DNA of 6,906 nucleotides from JACPFJ01 sp041738275 (GTDB lineage Bacteria; Desulfobacterota; Desulfuromonadia; Geobacterales; Pseudopelobacteraceae): NCBI GenBank assembly GCA_041738275.1, contig JBGSQD010000113.1, positions 1 through 6,906 on the forward strand, read 5' to 3'. A program made the position numbers and the translations under genes. Every line of letters starts with the position of its first letter. Within the stretch, counting starts at the first letter, position 1. Of this stretch, positions 1 to 5,648 are shown in pieces. Below the pieces are notes generated by a model that did no database searches, had not been told where the DNA came from, and saw nothing but the letters and a program-made list of their open reading frames with translations.

Positions 1-79
1 CCTGTTGCTGCACCTGCAGCGCAAGGAAGCCTTCAAGGCGGAGGAAGGGGCCAAGGTGGCGCCCAAGATAAAGTTCTGA
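1..79 (+). CDS. LemA family protein, C-terminal end only (partial)
   Basis: Only the last 25 codons are in the window, read in the frame starting at base 2 and ending at TGA 77-79. The tail reads KEAFKAEEGAKVAPKIKF, which resembles the end usually seen in LemA-family proteins (a Phe-rich segment, then AEEGAK and a final PK-hydrophobic-F). LemA proteins are small, membrane-anchored, largely helical proteins of unclear function. They are very often encoded directly upstream of TPM-domain genes, which is the case here: the next start codon lies 28 bases downstream with no terminator between. The context strengthens the call. With so few residues the family assignment is probable rather than certain, and nothing can be said about the N-terminus or promoter. 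Confidence 0.6.
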   Translation, partial: LLLHLQRKEAFKAEEGAKVAPKIKF

Positions 80-107
80 CAACGTCAATATCACTTGGGG
101 CTCCTGA

Positions 108-1001
108 ATGGACCTGTTTCTGATACTCAAACGCATACTCATACTGGCCATACTGGTTCTTATGCCACTGCCGGTGCTGGCCTTAGACGTTCCAGGGCTG
201 ACAGGACGCGTCAACGACTACGCCAGGCTGCTTTCTCCCGGAGTTGCCACCAGTCTGGAGCAGAAACTGGCCGGTTTCGAACAAGAAACATCGACACAGA
301 TCGTTGTGCTGACCATTCCTTCCCTGCAAGGTGACAACATCGAGCAGTTCGCCATTCGGGTGGTCGATCAGTGGAAGATCGGCCAAAAAGGCAAAGACAA
401 CGGCGTGCTGCTGGTACTGGCCCAGGCCGAACGGAAAGTCCGTATCGAGGTCGGCATGGGTCTTCAGGGAGTTCTGCCGGACATAACCGCCGGCCAGATC
501 ATCCGTGATGTGATGGCCCCTCTCCTCAAGGCCAACAATTTCGACCAGGCCATGAGCGAAGGAACAGATGCCATCATGTCCGCAACCAAGGGCGAGTTTA
601 CAGCCTCTCCCCAAGATCACAGAAGGCCTCAGAAAAAATCCACCTCATCGCTTACCCTCTTCCTGCTGGCAGCAGTTTCCGCCGTCATATTGGGTTCCTA
701 TTCCCGTTTTCTGGGGGGCGTTGCCGGGGCAGCCGGCCTTCCTCTGGCAGCCTTTTTTGCCTTGCCCGACGTCGGCATGATGATGCTGCTCATCCTTGCT
801 GCGGCAGGCTTTGCGGGAGGATTACTGCTAAGCGCCCTTTTTTCAAACTCGGTCGGCGGCAGCGGAGGAGGCGGTGGAGGTGGAGGTTTCTACATTGGAG
901 GAGGAGGATTCGGCGGTGGCGGGTTCTCATCAGGCGGCGACAGCGGGTTCTCCGGCGGTGGCGGCGGTTTCGACGGCGGCGGCGCATCCGGCGATTGGTG
1001 A
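108..1001 (+). CDS. TPM-domain (YgcG/Psb32-like) membrane protein with Gly-rich tail
   Basis: A 297-residue protein. Residues 1-25 form a signal peptide or N-terminal anchor ending PVLA. Residues about 27-160 are a TPM domain, with the family's conserved blocks visible: GLTGRVNDYARLLS near 30-43, GKDNGVLLVLA at 95-105, RIEVGMGLQGVLPD at 112-125 and GQIIRDVMAPLL at 129-140. Three hydrophobic stretches follow (about 181-197, 203-220 and 222-246). Residues 249-297 are almost entirely Gly, Ser and Phe and end GGGASGDW, the low-complexity tail typical of YgcG-type proteins. TPM domains of plant homologues have been linked to photosystem II repair and phosphatase activity. The bacterial role is not established and I assign none. 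The gene sits 28 bp after lemA and runs into the next TPM gene, so it is mid-operon. ATG 108 was chosen because it gives the complete signal peptide. Confidence 0.9.
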   Translation: MDLFLILKRILILAILVLMPLPVLALDVPGLTGRVNDYARLLSPGVATSLEQKLAGFEQETSTQIVVLTIPSLQGDNIEQFAIRVVDQWKIGQKGKDNGVLLVLAQAERKVRIEVGMGLQGVLPDITAGQIIRDVMAPLLKANNFDQAMSEGTDAIMSATKGEFTASPQDHRRPQKKSTSSLTLFLLAAVSAVILGSYSRFLGGVAGAAGLPLAAFFALPDVGMMMLLILAAAGFAGGLLLSALFSNSVGGSGGGGGGGGFYIGGGGFGGGGFSSGGDSGFSGGGGGFDGGGASGDW

Positions 1002-1006
1002 CAGAC

Positions 1007-1639
1007 ATGGCTCCTAACATCAACAAATATCTTTCTACGGATCAGCAGGCGACTATTCAGGCGGCAGTCATGGAGGCTGAGTCCCGCACTTCAGGCGAGA
1101 TAGTTCCCATGCTGGTGCCGCAAAGCGACGATTACCGTGAGGCTGCCATCCAGGCAGCAGTTATTATGGCCGCTGCCGTGTCTTTGGTCGTATCTCTCGC
1201 AATACAGGACACCTCGGTCCGGTTCTTCCTTCCCACGGCCTTGGCGCTTTATTTCCCATTCCTGGCCGTGATACAACGCCTGCCGCTGTTCAAGCTTGCC
1301 CTTACGCCAGCCGGAAGAGTCAGCGAGATCGTTCGCCTGCGAGCTATCCGTGCCTTTTACGAGCAAGGGCTCCACCACACCCGTGAGGAGAACGGCATCA
1401 TCATCTTTATCTCCCTGCTGGAGCGCAAGGTATGGATACTGGGTGACCGCGGCATCAACGCCGTCATCCCGGCCGAGCGCTGGACCGCCCTTGCCTCAGG
1501 CCTCACTGCCGGCATCCGTGACGGCCGCATGGCAGAAGCATTGGTTACCACCATCTCCGAGGTAGGCGACATCCTCCGTCAGCACTTCCCTCACAGGACC
1601 GAGGACACCAACGAGCTTCCCGACCTTCTGGGAGAATAA
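1007..1639 (+). CDS. TPM-domain membrane protein with an internal transmembrane hairpin
   Basis: This reads as a 210-residue protein from ATG 1007, which has GGTGA five bases upstream. TTG 995 or GTG 998, overlapping the previous stop, would add two to four residues. It is recognisable as a TPM relative: SGEIVPMLV at 29-37 matches the first strand of the domain, and ENGIIIFISLLERKVWILGDRGI at 128-150 matches the NGVLL...RKVRIEVGMG block of its neighbour. About 90 residues separate the two, including two hydrophobic segments (about 45-65 and 73-90). There is no signal peptide. The C-terminal helix (about 156-193) is followed by an acidic tail. The gene follows the first TPM gene with essentially no gap, so the two are probably co-translated and may work as a pair at the membrane. 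The molecular function is unknown. This lemA-TPM-TPM order is common in bacteria. Confidence 0.85.
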   Translation: MAPNINKYLSTDQQATIQAAVMEAESRTSGEIVPMLVPQSDDYREAAIQAAVIMAAAVSLVVSLAIQDTSVRFFLPTALALYFPFLAVIQRLPLFKLALTPAGRVSEIVRLRAIRAFYEQGLHHTREENGIIIFISLLERKVWILGDRGINAVIPAERWTALASGLTAGIRDGRMAEALVTTISEVGDILRQHFPHRTEDTNELPDLLGE

Positions 1640-1648
1640 CGGGGATAC

Positions 1649-1682
1649 AAAAAAGCGGGGCAGCAATATGCCGCACCCGCTT
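1649..1682 (-). terminator. Rho-independent terminator of the ruvC-ruvA unit
   Basis: On the minus strand a hairpin with stem AAGCGGG/CCCGCTT (1676-1682 paired with 1653-1659) is followed by six T residues (1654-1649). A smaller inner pairing (GCA/TGC) extends the stem. It lies 29 bases past the ruvA stop. Read on the plus strand the hairpin is followed by TTGTCCC rather than a T run, so it would be a poor terminator for the convergent TPM operon. Confidence 0.8.
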
Positions 1683-1710
1683 GTCCCAAATACAAACTCC
1701 CATCTGAATC

Positions 1711-2310
1711 CTACTTCATCAAAACCTTCAGCGCCTGTTTGAGCATATCCTCCACAGCTCCCCCCTGCGAGGCATCCAGCCCGCCCAGTGCCTTGCGTAC
1801 CTGCGGCTCCTTGTAACCCAGATTGAGAAGGGCCGAGGCCACATCATCCATGACATCACCGGTAGGCAACTCCCGCTGCTCTGCTGCCGGCACGGTGCTT
1901 AGGTCAAGACGGCACACCTTTTCCTTCAACTCCAGAATCAGCCGTTCTGCGGTCTTCTTGCCAATGCCCGGTATAGCCGACAACTTGTGGATGTCCCCCT
2001 GACTAAGTGCCTGGGCCAAGGCTGCCGGCTGGATATTTGAAAGGATATCCCGGCCCATTTTAGGACCAATCCCAGAGACAGAGATAAGCAGCTGAAAGAA
2101 TGATTTTTCCAGCCTGGTGCGGAATCCATACAGTTGAATCGCATCCTCCCGCACACTGGTGTGAATATGCAAGGACGCGGATCCGCCCTCTTCAGGAAGC
2201 TCGTAGTAGGTGGAAAAAGGGATCAGTACCCGGTAGCCGACACCGTTCACATCAAGGATTATATGATCCGGGGATTTGTGGGCAATCTTGCCCGTAAGCA
2301 TGGCAATCAT
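1711..2310 (-). CDS. ruvA: Holliday junction branch migration complex subunit RuvA
   Basis: A 199-residue protein, close to the usual RuvA length of about 200. RuvA tetramers bind four-way DNA junctions and load the RuvB motor for branch migration. Domain I (about 1-63) is an OB fold ending in the acidic-pin segment REDAIQLYGF, with E55 and D56. Domain II carries two helix-hairpin-helix DNA-binding motifs: SGIGPK at 79-84 and IPGIGKKTAERLI at 113-125. Domain III (about 150-199, DVASALLNLGYKEPQVRKAL) is the flexible RuvB-contacting domain. The start codon overlaps the ruvC stop in an ATGA arrangement, with GGAGG 11 bases upstream inside the end of ruvC, so translation is probably coupled. ruvB usually follows ruvA, but here a terminator follows instead. 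Confidence 0.97.
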   Translation of the reverse strand: MIAMLTGKIAHKSPDHIILDVNGVGYRVLIPFSTYYELPEEGGSASLHIHTSVREDAIQLYGFRTRLEKSFFQLLISVSGIGPKMGRDILSNIQPAALAQALSQGDIHKLSAIPGIGKKTAERLILELKEKVCRLDLSTVPAAEQRELPTGDVMDDVASALLNLGYKEPQVRKALGGLDASQGGAVEDMLKQALKVLMK

Positions 2311-2837
2311 GGTTTGAAGTTCCTCCAGGAGGTGGCCCGTTTGGACGGGGCCGGACCGGTCTTCTGCTTGAGTCCGTGGGAATTTATGTGGCAGATGGCA
2401 ATCGCCAGTGCATCGGAAGCGTCTTCCTGGGCTATCTCAGGCAGGCTCAACAGCGCCTTGACCATCTGCTGCACCTGTCCCTTCCCTGCCTTGCCCTGCC
2501 CCACCACCGCCTGCTTGACCTGCAAGGCGGTGTATTCGGCAACCAGCAGTCCGGCATGAACGGCCGCCACTATAGCTGCCCCCCGCGCCTGCCCCAACTT
2601 GAGTGCACTCTGCGCATTGGTGGAAAAGAAGATGTTTTCCACCGCCACTTCATCGGGCTGGTACTGGGTGATAACATCGGAGATACCGTCAAAAATCCTC
2701 TTTAACCTGCCAGGAAAATCCACGGCGCTATCGGTGAAGATGGCGCCATTATCCACATGGACCAAATGGTTGCCGACCTGCTCAACGATGCCGTAACCGG
2801 TAGTGCGCGAACCTGGGTCAATGCCGAGAACTCTCAT
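2307..2837 (-). CDS. ruvC: Crossover junction endodeoxyribonuclease RuvC
   Basis: A 176-residue RuvC of normal length. RuvC is the dimeric Mg-dependent resolvase that nicks Holliday junctions symmetrically after RuvAB migration. The four expected acidic catalytic residues are present: D7 in MRVLGIDPGSRTTGYG, E67 in DEVAVENIFF, and D139 and D142 in EDASDALAIAICH. The conserved SALKLGQARGA segment (77-87) and the Lys/Gly-rich KQAVVGQGKAGKGQVQQMV segment (108-126) also fit. The start codon immediately follows the TAA of the broken msrA upstream, with no strong Shine-Dalgarno, and the 3' end overlaps ruvA by 4 bp. The tail after about residue 155 (basic, ending NFKP) varies in the family. The protein appears intact and functional. 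Confidence 0.97.
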   Translation of the reverse strand: MRVLGIDPGSRTTGYGIVEQVGNHLVHVDNGAIFTDSAVDFPGRLKRIFDGISDVITQYQPDEVAVENIFFSTNAQSALKLGQARGAAIVAAVHAGLLVAEYTALQVKQAVVGQGKAGKGQVQQMVKALLSLPEIAQEDASDALAIAICHINSHGLKQKTGPAPSKRATSWRNFKP

Positions 2838-3304
2838 TTAAAATCCGCAACCGCCGCCATGCTTGAGATGATATTTCTGATGAAATTCTTCCGCCTCCCA
2901 GAAAATGTCAATGGGGACGACCTCCGTTACGATCCTACTCCTCAGTCTGCCTGAGTGGTCAAGTCGTTCCAGAGATTCCTGAGCCAGTCGGCGCTGCTCG
3001 TCCGTATGATAAAAGATGGCCGAACGATACTGGCTGCCCACATCCGCCCCTGGCGGTTAAGCTGAGTAGGGTCATGGGACTGCCAGAAGATATCAAGCAA
3101 CTGACCATAGGATACCTTTTCAGGGTCGAAGGTAACCTCGACCGCTTCGGCATGACCTGTGTCTCCCTTACAGACATCCAGGTAGCCAGGATTGCCGGTA
3201 TGCCCACCGGTATAGCCCACCCTCGTGGCAATCACACCCGCTGCTTCACGGAATTCATCCTCCACACCCCAAAAGCAGCCGGCAGCAAAGGTAGCGGTCT
3301 CCAT
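2838..3304 (-). pseudogene. msrA: Peptide methionine sulfoxide reductase MsrA, broken by a -1 frameshift
   Basis: MsrA repairs oxidised methionine (the S-sulfoxide) using a Cys nucleophile in GCFWG. Two reading frames together make one MsrA. Bases 3304 down to about 3047 encode residues 1-86, with GCFWG (C10), the TGGHTGNPGYLDV block, GDTGHAEAVEV and SHDPTQLNRQG. From there the same frame gives non-family sequence and stops at 2942. The adjoining frame resumes exactly where it should with DVGSQYRSAIFYH and runs to TAA 2838, ending EEFHQKYHLKHGGGCGF with a possible resolving Cys. Restoring one G near plus-strand 3046 (minus GGGGCGGAT becoming GGGGCCGGAT) gives NRQGPDVGSQY and a normal protein of about 155 residues. 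The defect may be a genuine recent pseudogene or a sequencing error in a C run. The gene abuts ruvC, so it probably shares its transcript. Confidence 0.88.
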
Positions 3305-3344
3305 TTTGCCCCCTAAACCCTGACAAACAGGATAAGAACTAATT

Positions 3345-3538
3345 CCAATTTCAAATCAAAGATGAAATCAAGGCGGCGAGGATTGAGGCGACGATGGCCC
3401 TCACCCGGCCTTTGGCCACCCTCTCCCAGCGGGAGAGGGTAACTGAATCCTCTCTCCCTCTGGGAGAGAGATAGAGTGAGGGGTACGTTGAGGAGCCGAA
3501 GACGAGCCAACGAAGATAGCGCTTTGATTTGGAATTGG
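3345..3538. repeat. MITE/REP-like palindromic element with 17-bp terminal inverted repeats
   Basis: The ends are inverted repeats matching at 16 of 17 bases: CCAATTTCAAATCAAAG (3345-3361) and CTTTGATTTGGAATTGG (3522-3538), whose reverse complement is CCAATTCCAAATCAAAG. Inside, CCCTCAC near 3398-3404 pairs with GTGAGGG near 3476-3482. These enclose two tight hairpins with 3-base loops: a 10-bp stem at 3418-3440 (ACCCTCTCCC/GGGAGAGGGT) and a 9-bp stem at 3450-3470 (CTCTCTCCC/GGGAGAGAG). Such CCCTCTCCC-GGGAGAGGG arrays occur as interspersed repeats in many proteobacterial genomes. There is no transposase gene, so it would be non-autonomous. It lies between the yebC terminator and the msrA start. 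Copy number cannot be judged from one window. Confidence 0.75.
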
Positions 3539-3548
3539 TATAACAAAA

Positions 3549-3568
3549 AAGGGAGCCGAAGCTCCCTT
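3549..3568 (-). terminator. Rho-independent terminator of yebC
   Basis: On the minus strand an 8-bp stem AAGGGAGC/GCTCCCTT closes on a TTCG tetraloop and runs into a T tract (plus-strand A run 3545-3550). It begins 8 bases after the yebC stop codon. This is a textbook intrinsic terminator and separates yebC transcription from msrA-ruvC-ruvA. Confidence 0.9.
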
Positions 3569-3576
3569 ATGTTTCT

Positions 3577-4320
3577 CTACATCATCTTTTCCATATCATC
3601 CGCCGAGATATCGAAATTGGCGTAGACATTCTGGACATCATCGTTGTCCTCCAATCTATCCATCAATTTGAGCATACTCTCGGCCTGCTTACCCTCCAGC
3701 ACCACCATGGTTTGCGGTATCATGGTGATCTCGGCGTTGGCAAACTTGAAACCTTTGGCCGCCAGCGCCTCACGCACCTCGATGAAATTCGAAGGGTCGG
3801 TCAGCACTTCAAACTGTTCATCCTCTTCAACAACATCATCGGCACCAGCCTCAATAGCCGCCTCAAAGAGCTGTTCAAAGTCAATTCCCTTGTCGAAGGC
3901 AATCAACCCCTTCTTGCTGAACATCCATGAAACGCAGCCGGCCTCGCCCATATTACCGTTACATTTGGTGAAGATGCTGCGAATATCGGACACGGAACGG
4001 TTACGGTTATCGGTCAAAACCTCAACCAGCACTGCTGCGCCTCCAGGTCCGTACCCCTCGTAGACGATCTCCTCGTAAGTCACACCCTCCAACCCGCCAG
4101 CGCCTTTCTTGATAGCCCGTTCGATATTATCCTTGGGCATATTCTCGGCCTTGGCCTTGTCCACCGCTGTTCTCAATCGCGGATTAGCAGCCGGGTCAGC
4201 GCCGCCGAGCTTGGCAGCAACCGAGATCTCCTTGATAATCTTGGTAAAGACCTTTCCACGTTTTGCGTCTGCAGCGCCCTTTTTGTGCTTGATTGTACTC
4301 CATTTATTATGACCTGACAT
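3577..4320 (-). CDS. yebC: YebC/PmpR family transcription/translation regulator
   Basis: A 247-residue protein, the standard YebC length. It begins with the family signature MSGHNKWSTIKHKKGAADAK and keeps the conserved ENMPKDNIERAIKKGAG (59-75), the YEGYGPGG motif (87-94), DNRNRSVSDIRSIFTKCNGN (104-123) and the acidic C-terminal end. Family members have been described as DNA-binding regulators (for example PmpR) and more recently as ribosome-associated factors that help translation of proline-rich stretches. Which role applies here is not shown by sequence. AAGGAG sits 8 bases before the ATG. The gene is monocistronic, with its own tight terminator downstream. It is commonly found next to ruvC and ruvA, and here msrA and a palindromic element lie between. 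Confidence 0.96.
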   Translation of the reverse strand: MSGHNKWSTIKHKKGAADAKRGKVFTKIIKEISVAAKLGGADPAANPRLRTAVDKAKAENMPKDNIERAIKKGAGGLEGVTYEEIVYEGYGPGGAAVLVEVLTDNRNRSVSDIRSIFTKCNGNMGEAGCVSWMFSKKGLIAFDKGIDFEQLFEAAIEAGADDVVEEDEQFEVLTDPSNFIEVREALAAKGFKFANAEITMIPQTMVVLEGKQAESMLKLMDRLEDNDDVQNVYANFDISADDMEKMM

Positions 4321-4363
4321 CTTTCCCGCTCCTTTGAGAAAATATGATAAAGAATGTGTTTTC

Positions 4364-4392
4364 TTGTTGCCTTAAAAAGCGGCAGATATTAG
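4364..4392 (+). promoter_or_regulatory. Possible sigma-70 promoter for the lipoprotein gene
   Basis: TTGTTG (4364-4369) and TATTAG (4387-4392) are separated by exactly 17 bases in the divergent yebC/lipoprotein gap. That would start transcription about 50 bases before the ATG at 4451. Each box matches the consensus only partly, so this is tentative. Confidence 0.3.
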
Positions 4393-4450
4393 CATGGTGT
4401 AAGCCCTCTGTCCAGAGGGAAATTGATGCAGGCCAAAGGATAGACCAACT

Positions 4451-4822
4451 ATGCAGACTCTAAAGTATACGGTTGCGATTATTTCGCTTTCGCTCCTGTT
4501 GATGTTTGAGGCGGGATGCAGCGCAACAAATCCAAACACCCCTCCCCCTCGCGACCCGCCACCAATCCTGGCACAGGACGAACTCCTGCGTCCATACACC
4601 AAGCTGGGCAGGATTCAGATAACCCGGGAAATATACGGCATACTCGATTACAAGCTGAATCCTGACATTCTCGAATGGGGCTATGCTGCAATCCGCGCAG
4701 AAGCTGCTAAAATGGATGCCGACGCGGTTATTCTGCCCGAAGTCACCGGGACCACCACAACCTACCTTGTAGTACCTTCCACTGAATACCGCGCCACCGG
4801 TATTGCCATTAAATTCAAATAG
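4451..4822 (+). CDS. Small probable lipoprotein, function unknown
   Basis: A 123-residue protein with a short basic N-terminus, a hydrophobic core (about 7-19) and Cys23 in FEAGCS, followed by a Pro-rich linker (PNTPPPRDPPPILA). This is the layout of a lipoprotein, although Glu at -3 of the lipobox is atypical and makes lipidation less certain. The mature part (about 50-123) has KLGRIQITREIYG, then WGYAAIRAEAAKMDADAVILPEV, then RATGIAIKFK. The alpha-helix-DADAV-strand-ATGxAIK pattern is reminiscent of YbjQ-like small domains, but I do not place it in a family. AAGGA lies 10 bases before the ATG. It is transcribed divergently from yebC and is followed within 4 bases by the tRNA promoter. It seems to be a single gene. 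Confidence 0.75.
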   Translation: MQTLKYTVAIISLSLLLMFEAGCSATNPNTPPPRDPPPILAQDELLRPYTKLGRIQITREIYGILDYKLNPDILEWGYAAIRAEAAKMDADAVILPEVTGTTTTYLVVPSTEYRATGIAIKFK

Positions 4823-4825
4823 AGA

Positions 4826-4855
4826 TTGACATGACCATGATAAATTTTATATAAG
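4826..4855 (+). promoter_or_regulatory. Sigma-70 promoter of tRNA-Cys
   Basis: A perfect TTGACA at 4826-4831 is followed after 18 bases by TATAAG (4850-4855); TATATA at 4848-4853 gives a 16-base spacing as an alternative. The predicted start, near 4862, is about 13 bases before the mature tRNA 5' end. Confidence 0.75.
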
Positions 4856-4874
4856 AAATGTTCACACAACAAAT

Positions 4875-4949
<75 letters not shown>

Positions 4950-4958
4950 ACAAAAAAT

Positions 4959-4993
4959 AACGGGTTAGCCCTTGCATGGGCTAGCCCGTTTTT
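4959..4993. terminator. Strong intrinsic terminator after tRNA-Cys, potentially bidirectional
   Basis: ACGGGTTAGCCC (4960-4971) pairs over 12 bp, with one G-T, to GGGCTAGCCCGT (4978-4989) around a 6-base loop. On the plus strand it is followed by TTTTTGTTTT, which is ideal for ending the tRNA transcript. On the minus strand the same hairpin is followed by TATTTTTTG (A run 4952-4957), so it could also end a convergent transcript. Confidence 0.88.
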
Positions 4994-5211
4994 GTTTTGT
5001 CCAGTATCTCCATTACCACTAAGCCCTCCACTTTTCCTGGATCGCAGATATTTTCCTGGAATACAGGAAACCCTTCCAGCCCCCTACTGTGCTCACAAAC
5101 AAGCATAAATGAACGTTTAAAAGGATATTTGGCATTTATCACAGTTCCGTTCATCGTTAATCCGTTTTTGTAGGATCGATTCAAAAACACTTCTTTAACA
5201 AATTGTAACAT
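4981..5211 (-). CDS. Hypothetical 76-aa protein (weakly supported)
   Basis: This open frame encodes a 76-residue soluble protein with no signal peptide, no membrane segment and no motif I recognise. A middle stretch, KRSFMLVCEHSRGLEG, has two clear hydrophobic strands around it, and the composition is protein-like. In favour of a gene: it is the only sizeable open frame between the tRNA and the cytochrome operon, and its stop falls at the edge of a hairpin that could terminate minus-strand transcription. Against: the start has no convincing Shine-Dalgarno (only AAGTAAAACAGT before the ATG), there is no clear promoter upstream, and the region is AT-rich. Apart from this frame the 350 bases from 4982 to 5332 hold only the sigma-54 promoter and a weak dyad, so it may simply be intergenic. 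Confidence 0.35.
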   Translation of the reverse strand: MLQFVKEVFLNRSYKNGLTMNGTVINAKYPFKRSFMLVCEHSRGLEGFPVFQENICDPGKVEGLVVMEILDKTKTG

Positions 5212-5268
5212 ACTGTTTTACTTATTTGTTTAGCGTATATCGTTTTATTAATTGGATATCCATCCCTG

Positions 5269-5285
5269 TTGGCACCTTGATTGCT
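5269..5285 (+). promoter_or_regulatory. Sigma-54 (RpoN) promoter of the cytochrome operon
   Basis: TTGGCACCTTGATTGCT matches the sigma-54 consensus YTGGCACRNNNNTTGCW at nearly every fixed position. The -24 GG (5271-5272) and -12 GC (5283-5284) have the required 10 intervening bases. The predicted start near 5296 leaves a leader of about 37 bases to the ATG at 5333, which has AGAGGAG upstream. Transcription would therefore need an ATP-driven enhancer-binding protein, which is not encoded in this window. Confidence 0.85.
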
Positions 5286-5332
5286 TATAAATAATTATCA
5301 ATTAAACAATTTCAATAGTAGAGGAGATTGTC

Positions 5333-5611
5333 ATGGAACCCAACAAACTGAAAAGCAAGACACAAAAGGTAGCCAATGCGATGATTATAGGCATGGTCAT
5401 AGTTGGAACCGTTATCTTTGCGGTCATCAACCAGGTGTCATCCGGTGCCGAATTAATGCCCAAGCTCTTTCTGATCTTTTTCGGCGCCATCATCACTGTC
5501 CAGGTAATCCCAGGTCTGATACTGCTGGCCTCCATGTTCAAGGGAGCAGTCAATATCGGCCAGAAAAAAGAAGAGCCGGCTAAAGCATCTGCAAACGACC
5601 AACACAGGTAG
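5333..5611 (+). CDS. Small two-helix inner membrane protein, function unknown
   Basis: A 92-residue protein with a basic N-terminal segment (KLKSKTQK), a first membrane helix at about 14-34 (IIGMVIVGTVIFAVI), a short loop, a second helix at about 44-67 (FLIFFGAIITVQVIPGLILL) and a hydrophilic Lys/Glu-rich tail. By the positive-inside rule both ends are likely cytoplasmic. There are no Cys and no paired His for cofactors. AGAGGAG lies 6 bases before the ATG, giving a strong ribosome site, and it is the first gene after the sigma-54 promoter. The next gene starts 37 bases downstream. I do not recognise the family. Given the operon, it could be a small accessory subunit or membrane anchor for the cytochrome pathway, but that is inference. 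Confidence 0.85.
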   Translation: MEPNKLKSKTQKVANAMIIGMVIVGTVIFAVINQVSSGAELMPKLFLIFFGAIITVQVIPGLILLASMFKGAVNIGQKKEEPAKASANDQHR

Positions 5612-5648
5612 ATCCGGTTATATTTCCAGCGACAAGTGAGGCACGGCC

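Noticed and set aside
995..1006. TTG or GTG start for the second TPM gene
   Set aside because: They are possible through overlap with the preceding stop, but ATG 1007 has GGTGA at a suitable distance and needs no rare start codon.
790..1026. Arg-rich 78-aa minus-strand frame
   Set aside because: It is the antisense of the Gly-codon-rich tail of the TPM protein; the Arg richness is a composition artefact.
2134..2559. 141-aa plus-strand frame across the ruvA/ruvC junction
   Set aside because: Both strands cannot code here, and the minus strand carries fully conserved RuvA and RuvC.
2838..3041. A separate 67-aa gene starting at GTG 3041
   Set aside because: That GTG is the internal Val of the MsrA motif DVGSQY, so this is the downstream half of the frameshifted msrA.
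3313..3546. 77-aa minus-strand open frame (LTLSLSQRERG...PLPLGEGGQ)
   Set aside because: It is the translation of the palindromic repeat. Such LSLSQRERG/PLPLGEG frames arise from CCCTCTCCC-type repeats in many genomes, and there is no ribosome site.
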